A stretch of 64,000 nucleotides of DNA from Laceyella sediminis (GTDB lineage: Bacteria > Bacillota > Bacilli > Thermoactinomycetales > Thermoactinomycetaceae): NCBI RefSeq assembly GCF_003003125.1, contig NZ_PVTZ01000006.1:1-64000 (forward strand), read 5' to 3'. Made by a program: the position numbers and the translations under genes. Of this stretch, positions 1 through 8,106 are shown piece after piece. Position 1 is the first letter of the stretch, and each line of letters opens with the position of its first letter. The notes under the pieces were generated by a model that did no database searches, was not told where the DNA came from, and saw only the letters and a program-made list of their open reading frames with translations.

Positions 1-591
1 CCATTTTCCTAGCCACGGAGGAGCCAGTGTTGCAATTCTCCCCCCGATCAATCGAAATGCGAGCGCTCCGGCCCCCAATCCGACCAAACCAGCTATTGCA
101 CCAATCAACGCCTCTTGCGCAATACCGGAAACATCCTTATCAGCCATCCAAGCTCCAAATCCACCAACCGCCATTCCCATCACGATCGAAATACCCACAA
201 GGGGGTTGGAACTTAGAAAAAACAGACCCAGCCCCAGACACAGCAGCGCCAAAATCAAGGATAACTGCTGTTGCAACCATTTTAGCAGTTGATCAATAAA
301 GCCGGTCGATTCTTGCACCGGGGCTTTAGGAATCTCCGCCTTCGGTACCTCAATCTTATTTTCCGGTATCTTCACTTTCGGTATTTCAATCGGGTCACTC
401 GGTATCTCCACTTTCGGTATCTCAATCGGGTCATTACTCGGAATGCTTGGTATTTCAATGCCTTCTGCAAGCAATATCTTCTCTGATTTTGTGCCCAACC
501 ATGTATGAGTCTGTGCTAATGCTAAATGGGGGATATTCAAATGCATGATTAATAATATTAATAGAATAGTAGGTATCTTCCACTTTCCCAT
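1..591 (-). CDS. Secreted or membrane protein with IP-repeat linker (partial)
   Basis: The frame is open to the left window edge, so the C-terminus is missing; 197 residues are visible. It starts with a signal-peptide-like segment (KWKIPTILLILLIM, about residues 3-26). A proline-rich linker follows, built on repeated EIPKVEIP / DPIEIPK units (about residues 43-85). Then come an amphipathic stretch (FIDQLLKWLQQQL), a strongly hydrophobic segment and a glycine/alanine-rich hydrophobic tail. I do not recognise the family; the layout suggests a surface protein with a spacer and a membrane part. The AGGAGG at 605-610 is 13 bases before this ATG; an in-frame TTG at 597 has better spacing and may be the true start. 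Confidence 0.6.
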   Translation of the reverse strand, partial: MGKWKIPTILLILLIMHLNIPHLALAQTHTWLGTKSEKILLAEGIEIPSIPSNDPIEIPKVEIPSDPIEIPKVKIPENKIEVPKAEIPKAPVQESTGFIDQLLKWLQQQLSLILALLCLGLGLFFLSSNPLVGISIVMGMAVGGFGAWMADKDVSGIAQEALIGAIAGLVGLGAGALAFRLIGGRIATLAPPWLGKW

Positions 592-1002
592 AAACAATAA
601 TATTCCTCCTTCATCTTAAACTACCTTCACTTCTGGAAAAATCATTATCTGGTTTAACAAGATGACAAGACCCAATCCACAGGCAAATACAATGATATAT
701 ACCCTCATTGCTAAACCTTAACTACTTACTGATGCGTAACACTAAATCGTGCATACAAATCAATATTTACAACATTATGAGAGTTAGATGCTCGCTATCC
801 TACCTAAATAAATTTTAAAAGGGCTTATAGTCTGATACCAAGAGCCCTTTTTTGTGTTGATGCCCTATTTTCGAATCCTTTCTCAGCTAATTGATCATGT
901 TGACCACTTAACTTTTTCCTCTCCCTTTGTATGGTTTGCTTCAAAACATCAATTATTTACCCTTCAGCCGTCGCCACAGATAGCGCCATTGCACTTGTGG
1001 AA
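592..1002. other. Intergenic region left of CRISPR array 1
   Basis: No gene is supported here. It holds the upstream region of the leftward partial gene, a strong stem-loop at 817-851, and the trailer flank of CRISPR array 1. Short frames over 854-1250 consist of CRISPR repeat sequence. Confidence 0.6.
817..852. terminator. Stem-loop terminator, left copy of a repeated element
   Basis: The arms are AAAAGGGCT (817-825) and AGCCCTTTT (843-851), followed by a T run on the plus strand, so it can terminate in either direction. It sits at the end of array 1 transcription, which runs leftwards. A near copy with a conserved loop (AGTyTGATACC) lies at 15763-15797. Confidence 0.7.
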
Positions 1003-1544
1003 GATGAGATGTATTTCTTTGATTCTATTATTTGCGGATGTCCATTTTGCCGGGTCAAACGTTTCAATTCTCTCGATGAGATGTATTTCTTTGATTCCAA
1101 CTATTCGGAGGATGAATGGAACGCTTTCTATGAATCGTTTCAATTCTCTCGATGAGATGTATTTCTTTGATTCCAACTATTCGGAGGATGAATGGAACGC
1201 TTTCTATGAATCGTTTCAATTCTCTCGATGAGATGTATTTCTTTGATTCCAACTATTCGGAGGATGAATGGAACGCTTTCTATGAATCGTTTCAATTCTC
1301 TCGATGAGATGTATTTCTTTGATTCCTATCGTTGAAAACCCTTGGTATTTCTCGTAAGGTTTCAATTCTCTCGATGAGATGTATTTCTTTGATTCCGCAG
1401 TTCCCCCTTCCCCTCAAATTCCCATTCTTCACGTGTTTCAATTCTCTCGATGAGATGTATTTCTTTGATTCATGCGTAGGGTATTCGGTATGGATTTGTC
1501 GCTGAATGTTTCAATTCTCTCGATGAGATGTATTTCTTTGATTC
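1003..1544 (-). CRISPR. CRISPR array 1: seven 37-nt repeats plus a truncated one, seven spacers
   Basis: On the plus strand each repeat begins GTTTCAATTCTCTCGATGAG and ends CTTTGATTC. Full repeats start at 1061, 1137, 1213, 1289, 1359, 1435 and 1508. A truncated repeat at 1003-1025 marks the trailer (oldest) end. Spacers are 33-39 nt. Three consecutive spacers (1098-1136, 1174-1212, 1250-1288) are identical, so only five are unique. Transcription is inferred leftwards because the conserved leader is on the right and the RNA repeat then ends in ATTGAAAC. In that RNA a small hairpin (UCUC, 5-nt loop, GAGA) lies directly before an 8-nt AUUGAAAC handle, as expected for Cas6 processing. Confidence 0.97.
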
Positions 1545-1744
1545 GGCGTACGTCGAAACGCTTGTCTTCAAGCATTTATCACCCCCTTTTGCGAACACCT
1601 CCCTAAAAAAGGATAGAATTGCCCAATCACCTGTCGTATAAATACGACTCTAAATCCCCAAAGCCCTTTATTCATAAGGCATTAAGGATTGCCGACGACC
1701 CCCTGGCTTTTTTCCGAAGCATTGGGTGTTCGCAAAATGGCTTT
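1545..1744 (-). promoter_or_regulatory. CRISPR leader 1 (overlaps the 3' end of cas6)
   Basis: This segment abuts the leader-proximal repeat and is clearly similar to the flank of array 2 (12889-13081). Shared blocks include TTTTGCGAACACC (1587-1599) and its inverted copy (1725-1737); the outer edges span 151 bp, starting 43 bases from the last repeat, exactly as in leader 2. A palindrome GTCGTATAAATACGAC lies at 1633-1648. The distal part is coding sequence for the Cas6 C-terminus. It should carry the array promoter and the spacer-integration signals; the exact promoter was not identified. Confidence 0.75.
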
Positions 1745-2446
1745 ATCATGCGGAATTAATTTGACTTGCCCCATCCCCCAGGCTGTTTTATAGCCAAACC
1801 CCATTATCGAACCATAGAATGCTAACTTCCAAAGCCACTTCTGATCCTCAAGAGGCAATTTATTTGTATTTAAAGTCATTTTCCCCAAAAACCCGATAGC
1901 TTGAAATTTTTCAAAGTCAACGACCACGGTTTTGAAAGAAGCATAATTAATTTTAATGGTACGAATCATGGAGTATGGAAAGTCAATGTTGCCTGTATGC
2001 GTAATTTTTAAAGCGCTCAGAAACAGAAGGGATGGATCTGGCAGAGGGTAGTAATTGCCGGATTGATAAAAAGTGGTTGGAGAAATAAAATGCAACGTAA
2101 ATTTCGTCGCAAAACTTCGCATGATTTCTTCATCCGAATAACTGATCAACTGAACCTCCTGAACCACGCCTTTCCAATCGATCAAATCAATCTGTTCTTG
2201 AACCAAAAAATGCTGTTGCATACATTGAATAAATGCTTTACTTGGGCTTTGAATATGCAATTCATCATTCTCAATCAATAGATGAGCAGAAAATATTTGA
2301 CGTTCTTTCCGATCATGAATCATCTGGGAAAGCACCGGATCGGTGTTTTGAATCGCTTTTAAAATATAGCCATGCAATCTTCGACCCAAAACACCTCGAT
2401 CCAATTTCTTCCTATATGGCTTCAAAAAGATGCGCAACCGATACAT
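1682..2446 (-). CDS. cas6: CRISPR endoribonuclease Cas6 (type I-D)
   Basis: This 254-residue protein cleaves the pre-crRNA within repeats and usually stays on the 3' hairpin. Visible features are an N-terminal ferredoxin-like start (MYRLRIFLKPYRK), a candidate catalytic His in RRLHGYILKAI (about residue 25), and a C-terminal glycine-rich RNA-binding loop (GFGYKTAWGMGQV, about residues 217-230), all normal for Cas6. It is the last gene of the cas operon, 11 bases after cas2, with AAGGAGA before the ATG. Its last codons (ILRTPNASEKSQGVVGNP) lie inside the conserved CRISPR leader, and a copy of them is found beside array 2. Confidence 0.93.
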   Translation of the reverse strand: MYRLRIFLKPYRKKLDRGVLGRRLHGYILKAIQNTDPVLSQMIHDRKERQIFSAHLLIENDELHIQSPSKAFIQCMQQHFLVQEQIDLIDWKGVVQEVQLISYSDEEIMRSFATKFTLHFISPTTFYQSGNYYPLPDPSLLFLSALKITHTGNIDFPYSMIRTIKINYASFKTVVVDFEKFQAIGFLGKMTLNTNKLPLEDQKWLWKLAFYGSIMGFGYKTAWGMGQVKLIPHDKAILRTPNASEKSQGVVGNP

Positions 2447-2457
2447 GCCCTATCTCC

Positions 2458-2736
2458 TTACAAAATATGATCACTTTCATTGACACCTTCTCCAGAGGAT
2501 ACTCCTTTGTAACATGTTTTCCCCTGGCAAGAATGACACAAATGATATATACATAGAGAATCTTCTTCTTTGTCCAACAAAGCAAACAATCGATGCTTGA
2601 GTTCAATCCAACGCTTTTCATCGCACTCTATCTCAAACAACGAATACTGAACCCATCTGCCATAATCTTTCAACATCTTAAATATACGATTTCTCCGTCT
2701 ATCATTCATGATATCATAACTAATTACTCGTTTCAT
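2458..2736 (-). CDS. cas2: CRISPR integrase structural subunit Cas2
   Basis: This 92-residue protein partners with Cas1 in the spacer-integration complex. The N-terminus (MKRVISYDIMNDRRR) has the beta-strand with the conserved Asp (YDI) of Cas2, followed by the typical FKMLKDYGRWVQYSLFE segment. The C-terminal tail has three cysteines (CHSCQGKTC). It lies 10 bases downstream of cas1 with GGGGGA as ribosome site, and just upstream of cas6. A diverged copy of its first 15 codons appears at about 13089-13133. Confidence 0.93.
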   Translation of the reverse strand: MKRVISYDIMNDRRRNRIFKMLKDYGRWVQYSLFEIECDEKRWIELKHRLFALLDKEEDSLCIYHLCHSCQGKTCYKGVSSGEGVNESDHIL

Positions 2737-2746
2737 GATACTCCCC

Positions 2747-3739
2747 CTATTTAGCCAAGAACGGGTAATATTCCTCCAGCTCTCCCTTTACACACTTAGC
2801 TAGTAAAATGGCTTGTTTATGTAATATTTCACGATAGGTATATTTTTTCTCTAAAAACGAATGATACACGCTATCTTTTCTTCGTTTATCGAACTCTTGT
2901 AAAAATCTTTTACGGGCGGCTTTTTTCAAGCGCGGTTCACCTTGATCAAGTTGAAAATCATTCACCTGAATAATTCCTTGGTTTATCAGTTTCACAACCA
3001 AATTATCTACAAGCAAGCACCGAAATTCCTCCATCATGTCTAATGCCAACGACTCTCGGCCATACCGCTCCCGATGCAAAAAACCAATATAAGGATCTAA
3101 TCCCGCCGCGCGGAGGGCTCCACTTATTTCGGCTCTTAAAAGCGCATAACCATAATTAAGCATCGCATTGATAGGATCCTTGGCCGGTCGACGGCTTCTA
3201 CCGTGAAACGGAAAGTACTCTTTCTGAATAAGAAGAGGAAAAGCCTCAAAATACTGCCGAGCAGCCATGCCTTCAATTCCACGGAGATGATTTAAATCGC
3301 TTGCTGTTAAGCATTGTTTCATAGCTATTTTTAGGCTTTGGATCGGTTGGTCTAAATGAAGCTTTCTTCGTCTGGCAAAGCGTTGCAAGCTTGTCCGCGT
3401 ATTTTTTAGCTTAGCCATCACCATATTTCTTGCGATGTGCAAGCTTCTTTCTTCTGAAAGATGCATTTCTACCTGTGCAATTCGCAAGCGAACATTTTTA
3501 TTGTCTGGGCCAATAAATCTCCCCGCCACGTCATATCCATCAAAATAAACAACATCAATCCCCTTCTCAGCCAACATCATTAACGCGTCTGTAGTCAATG
3601 TGGACGAAGAATGGATGAAAAACCGTGTAAAATCTTGCACCCTTAACTCTTTTAGAAGCACCTGATTTTTAAAGACTTTCAGACGCTCGGATTCTTTTCG
3701 TACAAAGCAATATGGCTCTGTTAAATAAAACGTTCCCAC
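2747..3739 (-). CDS. cas1: CRISPR integrase Cas1
   Basis: This 330-residue metal-dependent integrase inserts spacers at the leader-repeat junction. Expected active-site positions are visible: Glu in LRGIEG (about 153), His in GFLHRER (about 222) and acidic residues in LDMMEEF (about 234-238). The start is GTG with GGGGGA about 8 bases upstream, overlapping the end of cas4 by 19 bases. Length and gene order (cas4-cas1-cas2) are normal for type I-D. Confidence 0.95.
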   Translation of the reverse strand: MGTFYLTEPYCFVRKESERLKVFKNQVLLKELRVQDFTRFFIHSSSTLTTDALMMLAEKGIDVVYFDGYDVAGRFIGPDNKNVRLRIAQVEMHLSEERSLHIARNMVMAKLKNTRTSLQRFARRRKLHLDQPIQSLKIAMKQCLTASDLNHLRGIEGMAARQYFEAFPLLIQKEYFPFHGRSRRPAKDPINAMLNYGYALLRAEISGALRAAGLDPYIGFLHRERYGRESLALDMMEEFRCLLVDNLVVKLINQGIIQVNDFQLDQGEPRLKKAARKRFLQEFDKRRKDSVYHSFLEKKYTYREILHKQAILLAKCVKGELEEYYPFLAK

Positions 3740-4326
3740 CGAATTTTCCCCCTTAATTGCCTCCGTTCACGAGGTAAGCAATAATCGACTAAGCTACATT
3801 TGCAACATTTTTTGCAATCGTCTATACCAGCAGGAGGATTGTCAGATAAGTATAATTCTCGGATGATTCCAATAACCTCTATGGTACGTCTTCTGATCTC
3901 CTCATCGAAAATCACTTTCTTGCGTTGATTTGACCCATAAAAGAAGAGATAACCAACATCAACCGGCTTTCGCAAATACTCCTCTAAGGCTAATGCTTGA
4001 GCACATACTTGAAGCACATTGTTCTCCCAGTCGGCAGCTTTTCCCCTTTTATACTCCACCGGATAAATTTGCCCCTGTTCTTCTTCTATGAGATCGCACC
4101 GAATAGACAATCCATATTTCTCAGAATAGAGGAAAACGGACCGATAACATTCTCGTTCTCCCCTTGCTTCCCTGCCGACTTGATCTACATGTTCATGCAA
4201 TAACTTTCCATGCATTGTGTAAACATTATGGTAAAAAGTCTTCTCAACATATTCGTAATAACACCGCCGTGGACAAAATACATATGCATTGATCGCATGC
4301 CCTTCTACCGTCGGACTTTCCATCAT
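3721..4326 (-). CDS. cas4: CRISPR adaptation nuclease Cas4
   Basis: This 201-residue RecB-like exonuclease trims and PAM-selects prespacers with Cas1-Cas2. The N-terminal cysteine pair (YVFCPRRCYYEY) and the C-terminal cluster (CKKCCKCSLVDYC) would bind an iron-sulfur cluster. The RecB core shows D in RCDLIEE, EYKRGK and QVCAQALALEE. The start overlaps the cas3' stop (4323-4326), which implies translational coupling. Confidence 0.94.
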   Translation of the reverse strand: MMESPTVEGHAINAYVFCPRRCYYEYVEKTFYHNVYTMHGKLLHEHVDQVGREARGERECYRSVFLYSEKYGLSIRCDLIEEEQGQIYPVEYKRGKAADWENNVLQVCAQALALEEYLRKPVDVGYLFFYGSNQRKKVIFDEEIRRRTIEVIGIIRELYLSDNPPAGIDDCKKCCKCSLVDYCLPRERRQLRGKIRWERFI

Positions 4327-6437
4327 AGCACCTCACTTCGCACACGTTCCATGATACTCCATAACTGAAACGCCTCCGAATTAAAAGCGATACTCCAGTC
4401 TGCATTTTGTTTCTTTGCAGGATATATACGAAACATCGGTGGTAAACGAAGTAGATCACTTAATTCCCATATAGAATGATTCACCATATATGCAACCCAA
4501 GACTTTTTTTCAGTGAAATGGAACAGTTGCTTTAATTCTTGATTTAACCAAGGATCTTCTGGTGCTTCTAAACTCAACCGATCAATCCGAACCACCTGGC
4601 CTTTGTGCTTGGATACAGAAGATCGCAATTTCCAATATAATCTTGCAGGTTTTTCCCGGATGCCCATCGCGACCGCATATCCTAAAACGTAATCATTTTG
4701 AAGAGCTGCCAGATAATCCTCTCTCTCTGCTCCCCTAAATCGCTCTTTCACTTTCGCAATCATTTCCTCTTTGGTAATAAATCGAACCACTCGTCTTCGG
4801 AGTACAAACCAAAAATCATATTTCCTTAACGGAGCTTCAGGTATTGATTCATCCCAAAACCAAACGTCTGGATAAAATGTTTCAAGATGCTCTGGATTGA
4901 TACCCCGGCTTCTCAACCTGAACAAATGACTCTCCAATGTATTTTGCCCACGAAAACTTATGACCGGTTCCAAAATTTTTTCTTGTTTCAACTGTTCATA
5001 ACGATTGCATTGGCTTTCAAATCCTTCTCCATAAAGTAGTTCAATGGTTTGCTTTATATTAGCCAATATTGGATTCTCATTCTTTTCAAGCTGGTGCTTA
5101 GCTATTAGATGATAGTGGTGCACTAAGTTCATGCCGCCCACTTTATGGATATAAGGTAGAAAATCTTGATAATATTGATACGATTGCATGATTAAATCTT
5201 TTAACTCACTACGGGTTACCTGTGCGGAAATTTGGTTGTTTATCCTTTCAGCGACATATGGGGGAACATAAGCCCAAACATGCAATGGCGGATTGGGTTT
5301 AGAACAACTACCGCGACCAATTCTTCCTAACCGTTGCATAAAGCTCCCCGCACTCCTCGATTCAAAAATAAGAAAATCCTTATGCATGTCTCCTTGGAAA
5401 TCAACCCCTACCTCTACCGTGGCTGTAGCCACTGTGATTTGTTTACCTAATTCAATCTCGCTCTTTTGGCGGTCAGACAATCCGTGAACCTCTCCTACCT
5501 CATATCCTTTCTCCCTCAATTGACTTGCCAGCATTTGTGCTTCATGAATTGAATCAAGAATCACAAGGCCCTTGGCCTTTGGGTATTGGAATAAATATTC
5601 TTCTACTTCGCCCCAATTCTCCAATATCTTCTCAGCCGTTTGCCATTGGCGAAGATTACTTGACTTCACTTGCAATTGCAACGGCTCCAAATACGTTCTT
5701 TTAGAGAAAAGAGGGGGCTTGGTTGCGTCCAACCATTCCTTTACTTTATCCTGTACCCTCCAAATCTCGATTCCCAAATTTCTCGCTAAAGCAAAAAACT
5801 CATTTCGCGGTGTCGCCGAGGAGAGCAAAAAGGCAAAGGGTTTATATGGAGCAACAGAAACTAGCAGAGCCATCCATTGCAACAAAAAATTCATCTGAGC
5901 CACATGATACAGATGAAACTCATCAAAAATTTGCAATTGAAACTCAAGTAATTGATAAAAAAGAGCTGGCTGCTCCCCTTTTTTATATGAATGAAAACGC
6001 TCCTGAGTAATCAACATCAAATAATCTGGATTGGACAAAATCAACCGAAAAGCAGGATTCATTGATTCTGCAAGTTGCTCAATTGTCGTCTGACCTGGTT
6101 CGCGTCTCTTCTTTAATTCGTCTGCCGTCCAGATACCAATATCTTCCCAATCCTTTAAAGGGAGATTTTTTTGAACTGAGCGATATTGATCTTTAATCAG
6201 TTCATTGACTGGGTAAATACCTAACGCCTTAATGTGTGGGTCATAGAGTAAAGAACTGTAGTTAGCCAGTGTCTTACCTGCACCTGTCATAGCCTCATTC
6301 CAAATGATCACTTTCTTGTTTTGATCAATTACTTCTTTAATCAACTGTTGTTGAACAATTTGATGTGCATAGGGCTTCAACGCACCGACAAATGGGACAT
6401 CATACGTATTTGCTGTTTCTTCTTTCACAAAAATCAT
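4323..6437 (-). CDS. cas3': Cas3' helicase of type I-D, lacking an HD domain
   Basis: This 704-residue superfamily-2 helicase should unwind target DNA after Cascade recruitment. Motifs in order: Walker A AMTGAGKT (49-56), motif II DEFH (about 171-174), motif III SSATP (about 206), motif V VATATVEVGVDFQGD (about 335) and motif VI QRLGRIGRGS (about 368). No HD nuclease block is present, in keeping with subtype I-D, where the HD domain is on Cas10d. The ATG overlaps the cas5d stop by 4 bases. Confidence 0.95.
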   Translation of the reverse strand: MIFVKEETANTYDVPFVGALKPYAHQIVQQQLIKEVIDQNKKVIIWNEAMTGAGKTLANYSSLLYDPHIKALGIYPVNELIKDQYRSVQKNLPLKDWEDIGIWTADELKKRREPGQTTIEQLAESMNPAFRLILSNPDYLMLITQERFHSYKKGEQPALFYQLLEFQLQIFDEFHLYHVAQMNFLLQWMALLVSVAPYKPFAFLLSSATPRNEFFALARNLGIEIWRVQDKVKEWLDATKPPLFSKRTYLEPLQLQVKSSNLRQWQTAEKILENWGEVEEYLFQYPKAKGLVILDSIHEAQMLASQLREKGYEVGEVHGLSDRQKSEIELGKQITVATATVEVGVDFQGDMHKDFLIFESRSAGSFMQRLGRIGRGSCSKPNPPLHVWAYVPPYVAERINNQISAQVTRSELKDLIMQSYQYYQDFLPYIHKVGGMNLVHHYHLIAKHQLEKNENPILANIKQTIELLYGEGFESQCNRYEQLKQEKILEPVISFRGQNTLESHLFRLRSRGINPEHLETFYPDVWFWDESIPEAPLRKYDFWFVLRRRVVRFITKEEMIAKVKERFRGAEREDYLAALQNDYVLGYAVAMGIREKPARLYWKLRSSVSKHKGQVVRIDRLSLEAPEDPWLNQELKQLFHFTEKKSWVAYMVNHSIWELSDLLRLPPMFRIYPAKKQNADWSIAFNSEAFQLWSIMERVRSEVL

Positions 6438-7165
6438 TTATCCCACCACCAAAAAGCTGATTCAGGTACCCATACATTTTGATGATCGCCATAAGAAATC
6501 TGATAACCATCTAGTTGCTCGTCCCATTCAACCCCTTGTACCAGACGGGTTGGCAAAACGTTGTACATAGCTGAGAAATACACCGGCAGGCAAGCTATAT
6601 CTTGAATATTAACCATATGGGGACAAGCATTTCCTTTCTTTTTAGTCAACGACACTTCTTGCATGGTAATAGACGCCAGACTCATCCACTTTCCTAACCT
6701 TATTTTGGACGGAATCTGAATCGGATCATGACTTAAAATATAGGTTTCAAATGTTGATCCGGGCCGAATGCACTTAATGAACCCCCAGTTTGGGTATCCC
6801 ATACTTTGTGTTCGTTTCATCAAAAACGCTTCATCGGTAGTGTTATACTGCATCATTCGGTGGGAAATATGAACCGGCACAGCAGGATAAACATACACCC
6901 CTTGTTCATTCAGCGGTTGAAGTTGTTGTTCGTATTGAGGAGATTGCATTTCATTGAAATACAGGGAATCTACCCACCCCATCGCATAAGCTAAGGCGTA
7001 GTTGTGGAGAAGGGAAGCGGTCTCCGCGACCTTTCCCTTTTCCATGCTGGCAAAAAACAAGTAATCCTCCAATTCAATGCCGATACGATAGGCATATTTT
7101 TTCTCCTTTACTTGGACCGTTTTTTCAGGTACGCTTGATGATCTTCTGCCAGATTTTTTAGCCAT
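6434..7165 (-). CDS. csc1: Type I-D Cascade subunit Csc1 (Cas5d)
   Basis: This 243-residue protein is assigned to the Cas5-group subunit Csc1, which caps the 5' handle of crRNA, mainly from its position between csc2 and cas3' and its size. The basic, serine-rich N-terminus (MAKKSGRRSSSVPEK) overlaps the last 58 bases of csc2 in another frame. A strong AGGAGGGG 8 bases before the ATG supports this overlapping start. Sequence signatures for Csc1 are weak by eye, so the call rests partly on context. Confidence 0.85.
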   Translation of the reverse strand: MAKKSGRRSSSVPEKTVQVKEKKYAYRIGIELEDYLFFASMEKGKVAETASLLHNYALAYAMGWVDSLYFNEMQSPQYEQQLQPLNEQGVYVYPAVPVHISHRMMQYNTTDEAFLMKRTQSMGYPNWGFIKCIRPGSTFETYILSHDPIQIPSKIRLGKWMSLASITMQEVSLTKKKGNACPHMVNIQDIACLPVYFSAMYNVLPTRLVQGVEWDEQLDGYQISYGDHQNVWVPESAFWWWDK

Positions 7166-8091
7166 TCGCGATTCCCCTCCTCACTCTTCCATAGTTGACG
7201 CAAGCCAGAAAAAACAGATTCCAACTCTTCACCTACATACAATTGGATGGGTAAGTAAGAGTCTGCAACCACTTCATTCAGTGCATGTAACATCGCCTGC
7301 CGCACTTCCTCTTGTTCCAAAGGCCCTTCGTGGATTTTCTCTCCTTTTTCCTGAATCAAGTAATCGAATACCCTTTGTGTCAACTCCAAGTTCGACATTA
7401 TTTCGGTGTTTGTAAACAACAAACCAATGATATGATTCTTCACATACCCTTGCCGGTTGCTTTCAGCACCATAACGAGTAGTAGACAAAATATTACGCAA
7501 AATATAAACCAACTCACTCGATGTCACGTCAATCGCTGTTTCGATCGTGGGGAAGAACACTTGAGGCCGGATATGCTCTCGCTCAGCAAATGCACTGCCT
7601 GCTATGCCTCCTTGCGTTGTATCTTGAATCGCATTCAGTGTGATGGAGCGCTGTATAGCTTCATATTGACGAATAGAAAATCCTGAGTCTGTCAAAACGC
7701 GTGAACGCTGTGCTCCATCCCCACTGGTCGCAGCAAAGCCATACAACAAACAATCCGGACATTCTCCACACATTTTTTTCATGTAGTCACAGGTTTCTCC
7801 CCACCCCATTTGTCGGTTGAAGGCACGACCCGTACGCCGTTCAGGAGCTACTTGCTTCCTTTTTTGCAATACAACTCGAGAAAGCAACTGATTCTTTGTC
7901 CGTCCTGCACGAACCATTTCAACATCCAGGTGTTGTCCCTCCGTAGTTAGGACGGCAGTTGAATGAAATTCGCGGAGAATCACCATGCTGACATACACCC
8001 GTTGGGGAGATTTGGGAATCTCCTCTAACAAATGCTGATCCAACAATTTTTTCACAACGCAATCTTTCCAAGTTACATTAGATCCTTTCAT
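7108..8091 (-). CDS. csc2: Type I-D Cascade backbone subunit Csc2 (Cas7d)
   Basis: This 327-residue protein is the Cas7-group backbone that coats the crRNA spacer. The segment GFAATSGDGAQRSRVLTDSG with the preceding CGECPDCLLYG cysteines resembles Csc2 proteins. The chosen ATG (8091) has GAGGAGG six bases upstream; TTG and ATG codons further upstream lie on or in that ribosome site. It follows the cas10d stop almost directly. Confidence 0.9.
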   Translation of the reverse strand: MKGSNVTWKDCVVKKLLDQHLLEEIPKSPQRVYVSMVILREFHSTAVLTTEGQHLDVEMVRAGRTKNQLLSRVVLQKRKQVAPERRTGRAFNRQMGWGETCDYMKKMCGECPDCLLYGFAATSGDGAQRSRVLTDSGFSIRQYEAIQRSITLNAIQDTTQGGIAGSAFAEREHIRPQVFFPTIETAIDVTSSELVYILRNILSTTRYGAESNRQGYVKNHIIGLLFTNTEIMSNLELTQRVFDYLIQEKGEKIHEGPLEQEEVRQAMLHALNEVVADSYLPIQLYVGEELESVFSGLRQLWKSEEGNREWLKNLAEDHQAYLKKRSK

Positions 8092-8106
8092 ATACATCCT
8101 CCTCAA

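Noticed and set aside
854-1252. Several overlapping open frames on both strands across array 1
   Set aside because: They are translations of CRISPR repeats; the residues recur with each repeat unit and there are no ribosome sites.
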